This document shows positions 13,201 through 18,798 of a stretch of 26,279 nt of DNA, in pieces. The translations under genes were made by a program, and so were the position numbers. The notes under the pieces are model-generated. The model had not been told where the DNA came from. It did not search any database and saw only the letters and a list, made by a program, of their open reading frames with translations. The first letter of the stretch is position 1; every line of letters begins with the position of its first letter. The DNA comes from a virus: positions 1-26,279 of the IMG/VR virus record IMGVR_UViG_3300022198_001508. One strand, given 5' to 3'.

Positions 13201-15448
13201 TTAGTGTGCTACTAACTTCATATACTGTAGTATCAATACAGACCTTGCCTTGAATTTCCTGGAATGCTCGCTCTATAGTAGTATCAAGAATATCAATTGG
13301 TAACTTAGCAACTGCACCAAAGTTATACAAATTAAAATCTGGTTCAAATTCTATAATAGGTCTCTGGGCACGTTTTGTTTGGTCATACACCACATCAGTG
13401 TTATTATATACTGCCGTTCTTTGTATTACTTCCATATGCACCCAACGATTACCACGACTCCACGGATTACGGTCAAGACTTGATCTGTTGATTGTAATGT
13501 AGTTTGCAAATTCAGGTTGCAGGTATACCTCTAACCTAGCACCTACTCCGGTTCCGCCTGTGACTGACACTGGATTAGTAGGTAGTACACTATATGCTCC
13601 TCTTTGTTTAATATGAAAAGTAGCAATAGGTCCTGATTCAGGTGCTGATAAAGTTATAGTAGGAGGAAATTCATAGTTACTACCACTACTTACTATACTG
13701 ATGCTAGTTACTACACCATTAGTTATTGTCGCTGTGGCACTGGCTGTAGTTCCACCAGGCAACGGATTACTAAATGTAATTGTTGGGGCAGTTAAATATC
13801 CACTTCCGCCGTTTACTATTGTTATAGCTGTAATAGATCCATTGGTGGAGTTGATTGTTGCTGTTGCTGTTGCTGTGTCTTGTGTAATAGTGTCTACAAC
13901 TGCTACCGCGGCAGTTGTGTATGTGCCGCCTTGGATGGTAACTCGATCATCAACTTTATATCCTAGTCCTCCTGACACAACAAAACTATCATTAAGTGTT
14001 TCAACGCTAATAAGTTCTGATTCAGATATAAGCCTAATGCTGGAACCAACGCCTTCAACGTAGTAGTAGTTGTTACGGAAAGCTGCCGGTACAGATGAAT
14101 CAAAGTATATTTTCATACCATTGGTAAAAACTATTCCGTTCGGACTGGTATAATTTGTTTTTCCAATGATGTCTACCGCAGGATCTATACTATCTGTTGC
14201 GGGATCTATTATGTTAATAAAACCTACTGCATCAGGATCTTGACTACTTTGATAGTAAAGTGTTGTTAGTGGTGCAGTAATATATGGTACTAGTTCAAAC
14301 ACTTGTGATCTTGCAAAGTATTCTCTACTAGCGTTAAATGCGCCACCCTTTATACGTACTTTTGTATCTTCAGATACACTTGATTCTGACAACAATAATA
14401 TACGATCGTTGCCATCCTCGTCGGGGGTAATTGAGATGGTATAAACATTTGTTCGATCGCTTAATGGTATTAAATTACTTTGATCAAAATAAACTACACC
14501 ACTTACAGTCCTGGTTGTATCTACCCAAAAAGCATCGTCAATATATTCAACATTAACAAAAACAACGGTAGAGCCATCTAAATATTTTACAGGCCCGTCA
14601 ATTCCGCCATAGTTGTCTATTAGTTCTTGCGGTTTCGCGCCTTGTACTTGATTAAATGCCAAACTAGTTGCATAGCTAACAACTTTTGCAGTTGGCATAC
14701 TAGTAAATCTGTTTTGTGCTGTAGATGACGGTACAGTTAATGTTACTGTGCCGCTGTCGGTTCCGTTATTGGTTACACCAAATACTGTTCGTGTTGTAAG
14801 ATTACTCTGGTCAGGATCTGTACCATCTTTACCTGGCTTAGATTGAATAAAGAAATTATTGTTAGGTTCGTTTATAACAAACTCGTACACGCCTCCGCGG
14901 GCCAGCGTAATACTTGGATTAGGCACGTTAGCGTTGTCTGAGAATTCGTATGCATTATTAATTGGGTTATAGGTTACTGTGTAAGTTTTCTTCATACTTA
15001 CATTATTAGAAGTAACCTGTACAGGGTCGGGGCCAAGAGGTAACCAGTAATATTGACTAAAGTTTACAAACTTATCTAAATCAATTCTTGGATCATATGA
15101 ATAGAATTCGCTGTCAAACAATCTATTATGATTGTTAGTATGTCCGCCATAATATGAAATCTTATTAACAATGTCTGGATAGGTCGTAGAAAAATCAACT
15201 GAATTAGATAAACGATTTTTTACAATTACACTAGGCTCAAGTTGATAGTTTTGTCTACTTACATCACCTTCTGTTATATAGCTGTCATTTGCCTTATAAG
15301 AAGGTGCTAACTTTCTACCAATATAGCCGTTTATCTTTTTAAGTTGCGGTTCATTGACTAACTGATCAACTGTAGCATTTAAAAACTTTTTATTAGTATC
15401 AGTTTGAAAAACACTAGGTAAAAACTGATGAGTCTTAATTACAGCCAT
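1286..15448 (-). CDS. giant multi-domain tail/baseplate structural protein (4720 residues)
   Basis: One uninterrupted frame of 4720 codons, roughly half a megadalton, with an AAAGG ribosome-binding sequence a few bases before the ATG. It starts 11 bases after the gp6 stop, where T4 has gp7 (about 1030 residues). Visible parts in order: an N-terminal globular region with LPSVFQTDTNKKFLNATVDQ and YYWLPLGPDPVQV; GSGY-type beta repeats at about 490-630; DY-type beta modules at about 977-1021 and 1208-1263; a dense, probably globular region at about 1275-1490 containing PHTHPWEMLGFSEKPDYW; seven FG-GAP motifs with F at 2350, 2403, 2452, 2650, 2772, 2930 and 3020; another GSGY pair at about 3722-3786; five propeller-like repeats from 3872 to about 4095; and GDYIT and W-ANT modules in the last 460 residues. 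There is no signal peptide, membrane segment or recognisable enzyme motif. A peripheral wedge or host-contact role is inferred from position and modular beta composition. It could combine gp7-like and fibre functions. Confidence 0.85.
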   Translation of the reverse strand: MAVIKTHQFLPSVFQTDTNKKFLNATVDQLVNEPQLKKINGYIGRKLAPSYKANDSYITEGDVSRQNYQLEPSVIVKNRLSNSVDFSTTYPDIVNKISYYGGHTNNHNRLFDSEFYSYDPRIDLDKFVNFSQYYWLPLGPDPVQVTSNNVSMKKTYTVTYNPINNAYEFSDNANVPNPSITLARGGVYEFVINEPNNNFFIQSKPGKDGTDPDQSNLTTRTVFGVTNNGTDSGTVTLTVPSSTAQNRFTSMPTAKVVSYATSLAFNQVQGAKPQELIDNYGGIDGPVKYLDGSTVVFVNVEYIDDAFWVDTTRTVSGVVYFDQSNLIPLSDRTNVYTISITPDEDGNDRILLLSESSVSEDTKVRIKGGAFNASREYFARSQVFELVPYITAPLTTLYYQSSQDPDAVGFINIIDPATDSIDPAVDIIGKTNYTSPNGIVFTNGMKIYFDSSVPAAFRNNYYYVEGVGSSIRLISESELISVETLNDSFVVSGGLGYKVDDRVTIQGGTYTTAAVAVVDTITQDTATATATINSTNGSITAITIVNGGSGYLTAPTITFSNPLPGGTTASATATITNGVVTSISIVSSGSNYEFPPTITLSAPESGPIATFHIKQRGAYSVLPTNPVSVTGGTGVGARLEVYLQPEFANYITINRSSLDRNPWSRGNRWVHMEVIQRTAVYNNTDVVYDQTKRAQRPIIEFEPDFNLYNFGAVAKLPIDILDTTIERAFQEIQGKVCIDTTVYEVSSTLTLTHGDRVVFANDEDNTVRNKIFTFTIEKAIDNPSDVYKAYLVEADDASVLDNNTVLVLSGTNGGKQWHFNGTSWTVSQQKTSTSQEPLYDIIDDKGISFANGTTYTGTTFTGNKIFSYKRGTGTNDPIIGFPLSYKNFVNQGDIEFENNFDNQSFTYLTGNSVVETVNINAGYLQKNISESTCTRTNVWQIAKTFSKQFQIYDYVYDGVTNLFAIDSLPDTSTNFPHIKVYVNNKIIANTDFATGTVVDKFAVLVNPDLISKNDVIFIAVFNQLTPAGKNSFYEVPINLDINTLNKNLSTLTLGQMRNHLISLKNHSLNVVGKVPGSNNLRDITYKNTCGSILQHSAPMVYSGLFLNHPTMNFVNSIRLANREFTKFKNKFLETAGLIEIDRTDPATSVDQILTQMHSVKNSSFPWYQSDMIPHGEDNITRLPQIEILDPELTSYEITSIFNDKTPSNKAVLIYLTRTVDNVTTKTLLVKDRDYTFSQTRPAVTFTSSFRLLFGDKINIVEYDDTSGSFVPETPSKMGMYPKFAPEKYLDNTLRTPAYMIQGHDGSLTPAFNDFRDDLLIELERRIYNNIKVDYDVNTFNIDDYMPGKFRVTDYTRTEFNQVLSQGFLAWVGTNRLDFTTNSYFVSSDPFTWNYKEFRDVINGESLPGTWRACYRYFYDTDRPHTHPWEMLGFSEKPDYWQDRYGPAPYTGGNNTLWSDLSLGYIHSGPRQGFDQRYARPNLSQIIPVDDNGNLRSPESILVSDFDSSKANTSYAVGDIGPVELAWRRSSEFPFATILALALTKPARFFALQANVNNYLRNSFTGQFEVSETSQHLSPTALHVNGYVNSAGATVYTAGYLNWIKDYIVNLGVTDAPTTIINNLKNLDVRLTYRMSGYTDKRFIELLAEQNSPSSINDSVVIPEENYRLDLYKGSPISKITYSAVIVNKSSNGYTVSGYNLTDPYFNIIPSLINNNAYSITAGGVQGTVYRDAQKTTTSIPYGYEFNTRQEVVEFLVSYERYLKLQGFLFDDRDYSLAEQKDWILSCKEFLHWSSQGWNNGNIITLSPVSTLLKVYNKRATVDAIKNVPNGSRVLDINFKPIVKNNFSVYREDNQFTLQSNRDQTVGFAEFDLVQYEHLLLLDNVTVFNDVIYVPELGNRQYRLKLVGHKTDSWNGSLELPGFMFSSDNVDLWGSGIDYLKGSIVKHKDLFYTALENITASTDFQTAKWKQIDKSDLRSGMIRNFATNAWLGTSFYDIDNQPPNEDIQLFSNGLIGFRERDYFTNLGIDVTTQSKFYQGLITQKGTVNSINALAGAQFGNLDSNIDWYENWAVRVGEYGSLETNQFTELVLDEAQIESNPQPVQLIDSSVQAEPGVVTLTERDVYKISNEYRANFLRTEDRGTPSELRSLPVAGFANLSDIDATLFDLNNFKSLTNIIDKIGTGYKIWVARDFNNEWNVYRASYIDGLVFTMRFIADDIVEVIFNANHGLVKNDIIVIKLFDDRFDAVYKVESIVDSTRFRIAMHQNLDAIEKESVVVASGTLYKLTSAKINYPTDINNAMPVEGWIKNDKVWVENLDADGNWAVYNKTDPWTYNSTAELDPSKLSGNDNFGYSVSIEPDLAQVMYVGSPGSGAGRVNEFFRGTTNNWSLSTGFRSSSTGVDSFGETVVNGNGIVAISAPDSSSGKGYVYVYKEGILQQIITDINGSSPNDRFGSSLALSRDGLYLYVGAEGADKVFCYKLSTRTARGPESLPVLRYVLTLDANISVSVGDYITHAVPSTMGTANATVVFDSTRDLTNTNVIVVTGNVTEFSSNLLAINSANSAASYTSAVIDSATTTFSNVTLAVSDPTEVIVYSQLRAVEYVPKVEYEFSGNTITFTSAPGLNEAIQVFQRENYYQKIFEINGNASTNFGSSLSTNRDGSVIAIGADKSIVGTQGNEGLSYIYHRTITEFSTDGITSTYTAPDALNSSYRVTLNDVELVDGADYYTVSPSSVQFGAFTVPVAGQILRIETNQFVEDQIITPSQTGVNGQRFGTDIALCGTGCNLYASAPSYFKYGYSSGAVYRLVNVGRVYGNITGTVSNATVTAGDSIIINDRSVKFLGGGLDTVVRDINAKNIPGVTASNTLVFVSNVTTGEVESHWRLGLTSNVAVANEKLNIKPASTGTALTDLGIEIYKHTQVIEHPNKIGEKFGTAIGLSQGYGKLAIGSEGADIEIPTTFDSNREETTFDSLGTKFVLIAKDTGAVYMYDLMPNPFESEDNPSVFAFSQKLIAAGVQTGYNFGADIDLVNDIMVIGVTNDANIVVGGGSVYSYYNENSKPGWTLLRYKEPRVATDAINSAFIYNKDTKQILSFLDILDPAKGKLLGIVDQELDYIEEFDPASYSTATAANTIVNNSFYWSDKHVGRSWLDTGQLSFIDYEQDTLVYRSKNWGGLFPGSTVAVYEWVESEFLPSQYTANGGNGTPKHVDDSAFTQITTVDPVTGIIVNKFYYWVGNKTSVDPITAKRTLSVSSLENYITNPKDQGIPYIAPLAPNSLNLYNISDSTVGSDVILHVDTSTSKNPNLIHSEFELIQQGNSISNIPNRIIAKLRDSLRGLDASDNIVPDPLLNVQDKIGILSKPRQSIFADRTKALKTYVTEVNSILKNYPTLLTTTPNGLYTEEAFPTQYDSQVASFTEISFLDTTGFADGYKILIPEDSRYDNRWSLFEFNGITREFDLIRSQSYKTKLFWTTKDWYDATYIVGNDIHHTVNTYGDIQKQTLSTSDYVKVLNDGSGRWLIYRYESTGELTLIAAQNASIQFNSSLYDTTVSSGYDSAVFDAEAWDSQATIEIGKIFDSVYQEILINSFAKEFNNLFFALVNHIFEEQKSPDWIFKSGFIDVYHNLRTLEEIPNYSRDNQNFYEDYINEIKPYRTQLREFVPTYSKTDEATGNWTDFDIPARWFADESTMRSPNIQISSDSTFFTKDLYKPYADNYKFKISDIIVGNAGVRYTLAPNVEISGGGGSGAEAVATVNPASGTITSITMTKPGSGYTSIPTVVINGTGEGGTAYAILNNEYDTSGSYNTVRSIDSTIKFDRISYTSNVTQWKANTAYPDTIVVNGNNANCFDLNRIEYNSYIGVGSQDIDVTDVYFKPDGTKMYVTGNNTDRVYEYTLTTPWEVNTASNVAIANLAPQDSSVQGLYFREDGYRMYTVGITTDAVYEYRLATPWSVNTAANISVKSIVSEEASARAVEFDNHGTKMYILGTLGDTVYEYDLTIPWKVSSASYSSRSLYVGGEENIPTGMRFREDGRELYITGQQYNKIWSYVLTTPWDVSTASLHNSADVNTTQPTGLYIRADGTRLFVADPISDWVQQYNFNTDGIIPIEGNLYITSGNIIFYNNTAYLATNANVSSQSVFDFTRYTEIGSGNVLLNAADRITSYYVPSYGRPAKDLDQLMFGATYPGNKVLGKNFTSNSFTLTSNVISFNYTGHKITSANTQQVDFIDAGFNLNDPIKIEGLYDNFNFENNATFRVVSLTRDEMMLAGQPIETTSILHLGSNVTVNAGDYITQANTTANARVLNNHTNWGNITIIHEKYGFTNSANVISINGVATTANVAGVRNGEGTANVKISNLYIDDLLDSNIVSFYTDTAIGTRPEDINIVGGFYLDAYNSHAPEELVPGRMFDALEMRVFTNTASNTASYGFRVFEPMSGNRRYYRINANSSTTLSANLSIGDVNLFVDDASVLPDPGAAVGIPGEVFINGELIHYYQKYDAAKILTASTWTANTEFATDSLITFDSNVFLVLGNVYANATSYIDTTNIKQVYVNSLSQLRRGVDGTGSPDVHTANTRVVDSSLAQILPNIVPTTTTTLTGEKTVTANVTWRVSLSDTITAFVGDYITMTTPAANVKVLGNVSSANVVAVQFISGNLTIGSTANIKVNGFSTTANVTAMQILGDVESDGNVSVTGKTITQDYLWKAYGTGDTLESSTTEWATWIKDERSYTP
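1430..1690 (-). repeat. GDYIT module, copy 3 (C-terminal)
   Basis: GDYIT at residue 4612 in the context LSDTITAFVGDYITMTTP, followed by AANVKVLGN, VVAVQFISGNLTI and IKVNGFSTTANVTAM. The module lies in the last 140 residues of the giant protein. Confidence 0.65.
1855..1975 (-). repeat. W-ANT module in the giant protein (shared with the 540-residue protein)
   Basis: STWTANTEFATDSLITFDSN, then VFLVLGNVYANATSYIDTTN. The same pattern, W-x-ANT-x-F-x-TDS-x-I ... V-LGNV-A, occurs in the 540-residue protein at 20200-20310. The W...T.(Y/F)...(D)S.(V/I)...(Y/F) spacing recalls small carbohydrate-binding modules of the CBM5/12 type, but that relation is only suggestive. Confidence 0.5.
2440..2640 (-). 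repeat. GDYIT module, copy 2
   Basis: GDYIT at residue 4281 in the context LGSNVTVNAGDYITQANT, followed by TANARVLNN, NITIIHEKYGF and ISINGVATTANVAGV. The order of elements matches copy 3 near the C-terminus. Confidence 0.65.
3170..3890 (-). repeat. five tandem propeller-like repeats of about 51 residues in the giant protein
   Basis: Five tandem units share the core G-(T/Y/R)-(K/R/E)-(M/L)-(Y/F), then VYEY-(T/R/D)-L and (T/A/I)-PW-x-V-(N/S)-(T/S)-A. The G residues of the cores fall at 3872 (GTKMY), 3923 (GYRMY), 3974 (GTKMY), 4026 (GRELY) and 4075 (GTRLF), giving spacings of 51, 51, 52 and 49 residues. Each core follows an (R/K/D)-x-DG or HG turn. The period and the G-x-x-(M/L)-Y-V pattern suit small beta-propeller blades. 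The fifth copy is degenerate and lacks the PW end. Confidence 0.75.
4080..4300 (-). repeat. second GSGY-type repeat pair in the giant protein
   Basis: About residues 3722-3786: GVRYTLAPNVEISGGGGSGA, then PASGTITSITMTKPGSGYTS and IPTVVINGTGEGG. The same unit type is found about 3,200 residues earlier. The pair lies shortly before the five-blade repeat array. Confidence 0.6.
6250..8410 (-). repeat. seven FG-GAP-type motifs in the giant protein, blades separated by insertions
   Basis: Seven FG motifs followed by alternating hydrophobics and a GA/GS/SAP turn: FGYSVS (F2350), FGETVV (F2403), FGSSLA (F2452), FGSSLS (F2650), FGTDIA (F2772), FGTAIG (F2930) and FGADID (F3020). Examples are FGSSLALSRDGLYLYVGA and FGTAIGLSQGYGKLAIGS. 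The first three are about 50 residues apart; the later ones are spaced by 90 to 200 residues because other beta modules lie between them. Seven such units form a seven-bladed propeller in integrin-alpha-type proteins (family knowledge). That these seven close into one propeller is inference. Confidence 0.7.
7740..7960 (-). repeat. GDYIT module, copy 1 (inside the FG-GAP region)
   Basis: Residues from about 2497, with GDYIT at 2509: LDANISVSVGDYIT, then a GTANATVVF segment and a TNVIVVTGNVTEF segment. It is inserted between the third and fourth FG-GAP motifs and resembles two later copies in the same protein. Confidence 0.6.
13550..13990 (-). repeat. GSGY-type beta repeats near the N-terminus of the giant protein
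   Basis: About residues 490-630. Units of the form GxGY-x(3)-PT-x(3)-F, then a GG-rich turn with alternating Ala/Thr and VTSIxI: GGLGYKVDDRVTIQGG, NGGSGYLTAPTITF (GGSGY at 547), SSGSNYEFPPTITLS (about 589) and a weaker final unit around 613. Such units recur in marine phage structural proteins. The Gly/Ala-rich coding also yields a long open frame on the opposite strand, which is a shadow. Confidence 0.6.
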
Positions 15449-15459
15449 GTGCTACCTTT

Positions 15460-18400
15460 CTATACCCTATTAAGTTGTCCTGCTGTGATAGCAGATATAA
15501 TTTGTACATCGCTTACTGTTGCCGCACTAGTTAGTATCTCGTTGGCTTCGGCATTGATCTGATATAACGTACCAAAACTATTTGTTCCTGTGTCAGGCAC
15601 AATAATAATGCTACTAACATTTGGAGTGAGCTCGCTGTGTAAGTAAGCACTTAGTTCACTAAAATAAAATGTTTCGCCAAATTCCCAGTTATTAATATTA
15701 AAGTATTCATTGATGCTGGAAATTACTAAACTCTTCACTTCGTTGTCACTGATATTAACATTAGGATTTTTAACTACTTTAAACGTTGCTCTAAGTGCTG
15801 GGTCTGCTTTACTTCCAAATAATGGCTTGAATGTTGCCGCATTGTAAATTAGACTATCGCTAATAGTTTTAAAGTTTTCTATTGTACTGTAATCTGTTCT
15901 TAGGTCATCACTTGTGGGAGCAACCGGCTCAGTTAATGTATTCGTTGAGTCAGTAATATATGCGCTGTACTCATCACTATAACTCTTGGTTAACAAATAA
16001 AGATCAATGATGTTATTAGGACTTGGATCAATTCGTCTATTGTTAGGACTATTATGAGTGTACTGGAACGACACACTTTCTCTTCCTATTCTAGCAATAT
16101 AATTTGTTAGTAGAGTTAGTGTTGAGTTACTTGACTGATAAAATTTGTCTTCGCTAGTAGCATAAAAAATTGTACCATTTGCATAAAGTGTAATATTGTT
16201 TAAGATTTCTGTTTCTGTTGTGTAACTTGACACAACTTCTACACGCAAAATAGGATCATACTGTAAAAAACTTGTTTCGCTTGTACTTTGTTTAAAGTAT
16301 ACAAACTTGTTTTCTGGGTTGACCGATGGCGCAACAAAATTTAAGAATAAGTCAGGATCATCAGGAACACCATCTAAATTATCATCAGGAAACTTTACAA
16401 GTATTTTTCTGTTATCTTCAATACCGTCGGCTCCCAATACACGATTATCTATTCTCCAACTTTGACTATAAAAGATACTATTAGCATCATCGGGGTTGGT
16501 ATTAGTTCTTAAAATTTTAATAGCATCTAGTTTAGTAGTTGCGGTACGAGAATCATATACTTTAGCATCTGGGTCAAAATAAAATCTTGTTTCTCTAGTA
16601 CTCTCAAAGAAATACTTCAATCCTCGAGAAGTAATTGTATACTCTTGATTGTCAAATGCAAATTTTAAAAACCAAGAATTATCTAACCCAGTTCCTGTGA
16701 TGTCTCCAGCTTTTGATAAACTAAAATCGCCAGTACCAATGTTGGATTCGTCAATGATAGTCCATTCAGTATCAGTAACATCGTAGCGAAGTGCGAACGT
16801 CTTATAACTTAAGATATTATTAATAATACTGGTTATAAGTGTAGTACTCCAACTGCTTTTAAATACCGGAATGACCTGCGATACTATCGCTGTACTTGGT
16901 ACTACTACGCTTAGTATAGCATTGCCAATACCAGGGGTTGGGTAACTTATTATACTTGCCCATATACTTGTACGTTGATATTCTGTTTCAACGCTACCTG
17001 TAACCAATTGATTTTGTGCATTAAAAAACTTACCAGCTGGTGCTGTAAATTTAACAAGAGCACCTTGGGTTAGGTATGTGTAGTTGTCAGATGAAAAAGT
17101 ACCGGTGCTTCGGCCACTGCTGTTTGTTAACTGAGTCCATGTTGCTGTGGGGGTCTGCCTGGTTGCTGTTTCGTAGTATAAGTTTTTAACCTCGGTTGTT
17201 GATATAAGAGGTTGTGCAGTATTCTGCACAATAAAATTAACTTCGCTTGTGCTAGTAAACTGAAAATTTTCTAGTGCAGTAGAATTTTGTTTGTATATTC
17301 TTCCATCTTCAGCAAATATGTTTGTGCTAGAATATTTTCCTGTAGCATCAATCACATCAAGGTATCTACTGATACCAGAGCTGGATCTATTAACTGCCTT
17401 TGCTTTTAGTACTGTGCTAAAAGTGGTGTAAGGTAAAACATTATAATCCTCGCCAGACACCATACGGTTTTGTGTATAGTACTGTTGCGGTGCTTTAGTT
17501 CTAATCTCATCGAGTGTTTCTCTAGCAGTAGCATTGGTAACTGTGTACTGTAAACTTGCTCTAACAGTAAGTGTTTCTGTTTGGCCTGTCTTGGAACGAT
17601 ATGGAATATTAACTGTTACACTAGACATTTCTTCTGGAGTAATCTTATATGTAAGATTATTAGATTGTCTATAGAATATTCTAAATGACCCCCTCGGAAT
17701 GTTAGTAAATGAACCGTCTCCAAATACTAAATCAATTTGATCATTTGCTCTAGTAGAAACACTGTATAAATTTCTTTCAGCATCGTCGTTATAGATCACA
17801 TTTACGCCATTTACCGCAGGAACTTTTTTCCATTCTGTATCTACGTTGCCTGATGTGGTTGTACTATACAACCAGACATCATTGTTATTAATATTGTCAA
17901 AGTTGACATTTACTACACGATTTGGTAAACTCTCTCCTATTGCAAAATCAAGATTTTTTAACGAACCTTGTTTGAAGTAAAAGAAATATCCTGTATTGTT
18001 GGAGTCGTTGCCCTGGTTATCGTTTTTGTATAAAAAGTTAAATTGTCCAGTTGGACTAGGAGATCTTTCATACACATAATTATAGTCAGCTGTTGTTGGG
18101 CTAACTACTTCAAATACTGTGTTGTTGCCACCAATGGATGCAGTGAATGGTTGTACAGGTATAATGTTATTAATGAGTCTAATACCATATTCGTCTGTTT
18201 TAACACTATTAAATGTTTTAGTGCCTCCAGGTTTACCAATGGCCTGTGTTGTTAGTAATGTAGCATTTAGTACAGCAGTAAATTGTTCTAACCAATTCTC
18301 GTTGGTACTATCATTCCAATTAATACTTGTATTGCTTAGGTTGTTACCTTCGCTGTCAAACAGATTTTCTGTTGTAGTTACACTTTGGAATTTTAAGAAT

Positions 18401-18747
18401 CCTGATGCAGGAATGTTACGTTTAGGATTGTAGCTGATTAACTTAGCTAATTTTAATATGCTGTCACGGCGTTCGGCTGTGTCTAAAAAGTTTTCACGTG
18501 CATTCAAATCTGTTCTGTAGGCTAAACTTTGTCCTAAGAATGCAATTAAGTCGATCAATGCAATGTATTCACTTGATTCTGTGAAGTCGTTAAAGTCTTC
18601 TGGGTAATATGTGCGCAAGTAATCAATCATTGATTTGCGAATAGTTTCAAAGTCAAAACTTTGAAAATCAGCATCTCTGAATGTTTGATATATTTTAGTC
18701 CAATCTTGTTGAACTAGTAAACTGGTCTGTCGTGTAGTAGTAGCCAT
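15460..18747 (-). CDS. 6: baseplate wedge protein gp6
   Basis: A 1095-residue baseplate wedge subunit. In T4, gp6 forms the inner ring that joins the six wedges around the hub. Residues 40-110 are strongly gp6-like: IDYLRTYYPEDFNDFTESSE, then YIALIDLIAFLGQSLAYRTD and LNARENFLDTAERRDS, then NPKRNIPASGFLKF. Around residues 422-437, TQNRMVSGEDYN matches the conserved baseplate-J/gp6 element. The C-terminus carries NINNWEFGETFYFSELSAYL and the following ELTPNVSSIIIVPD, also typical. T4 gp6 is about 660 residues, so roughly 430 extra residues lie mostly in the second half before the conserved end. The gene follows gp25 as in other T4-like phages. The ATG at 18747 has only a weak AGGT upstream, but a late-promoter-like sequence lies in the 51-base gap before it. 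Confidence 0.92.
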   Translation of the reverse strand: MATTTRQTSLLVQQDWTKIYQTFRDADFQSFDFETIRKSMIDYLRTYYPEDFNDFTESSEYIALIDLIAFLGQSLAYRTDLNARENFLDTAERRDSILKLAKLISYNPKRNIPASGFLKFQSVTTTENLFDSEGNNLSNTSINWNDSTNENWLEQFTAVLNATLLTTQAIGKPGGTKTFNSVKTDEYGIRLINNIIPVQPFTASIGGNNTVFEVVSPTTADYNYVYERSPSPTGQFNFLYKNDNQGNDSNNTGYFFYFKQGSLKNLDFAIGESLPNRVVNVNFDNINNNDVWLYSTTTSGNVDTEWKKVPAVNGVNVIYNDDAERNLYSVSTRANDQIDLVFGDGSFTNIPRGSFRIFYRQSNNLTYKITPEEMSSVTVNIPYRSKTGQTETLTVRASLQYTVTNATARETLDEIRTKAPQQYYTQNRMVSGEDYNVLPYTTFSTVLKAKAVNRSSSGISRYLDVIDATGKYSSTNIFAEDGRIYKQNSTALENFQFTSTSEVNFIVQNTAQPLISTTEVKNLYYETATRQTPTATWTQLTNSSGRSTGTFSSDNYTYLTQGALVKFTAPAGKFFNAQNQLVTGSVETEYQRTSIWASIISYPTPGIGNAILSVVVPSTAIVSQVIPVFKSSWSTTLITSIINNILSYKTFALRYDVTDTEWTIIDESNIGTGDFSLSKAGDITGTGLDNSWFLKFAFDNQEYTITSRGLKYFFESTRETRFYFDPDAKVYDSRTATTKLDAIKILRTNTNPDDANSIFYSQSWRIDNRVLGADGIEDNRKILVKFPDDNLDGVPDDPDLFLNFVAPSVNPENKFVYFKQSTSETSFLQYDPILRVEVVSSYTTETEILNNITLYANGTIFYATSEDKFYQSSNSTLTLLTNYIARIGRESVSFQYTHNSPNNRRIDPSPNNIIDLYLLTKSYSDEYSAYITDSTNTLTEPVAPTSDDLRTDYSTIENFKTISDSLIYNAATFKPLFGSKADPALRATFKVVKNPNVNISDNEVKSLVISSINEYFNINNWEFGETFYFSELSAYLHSELTPNVSSIIIVPDTGTNSFGTLYQINAEANEILTSAATVSDVQIISAITAGQLNRV

Positions 18748-18767
18748 ATGTAATCAATACCTATATT

Positions 18768-18778
18768 CAGTATTTATG
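18768..18778 (-). promoter_or_regulatory. candidate T4-type late promoter upstream of gp6
   Basis: On the minus strand the 51-base gap between gp25 and gp6 contains CATAAATACTG, one base from the T4 late -10 consensus TATAAATA and followed by ACT as in many T4 late promoters. It is about 20 bases before the gp6 ATG. AT-rich sequence makes chance matches common, but this is one of the few true gaps in the operon. Confidence 0.45.
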
Positions 18779-18798
18779 GCATTTAAAAACGGCTATTA

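Noticed and set aside
13701-14063. Long plus-strand open frame of 120 codons
   Set aside because: It lies opposite the GSGY repeat region, whose Gly/Ala/Thr/Val codons read as Pro/Val/Ala on the other strand. It has no ribosome-binding site and an unnatural composition, so it is a shadow.
1286-15448. Giant protein as a bacterial adhesin or toxin
   Set aside because: The FG-GAP and propeller repeats could suggest this, but there is no signal peptide, secretion signal or toxin domain, and it sits between gp6 and fibre-like genes in a phage tail operon.
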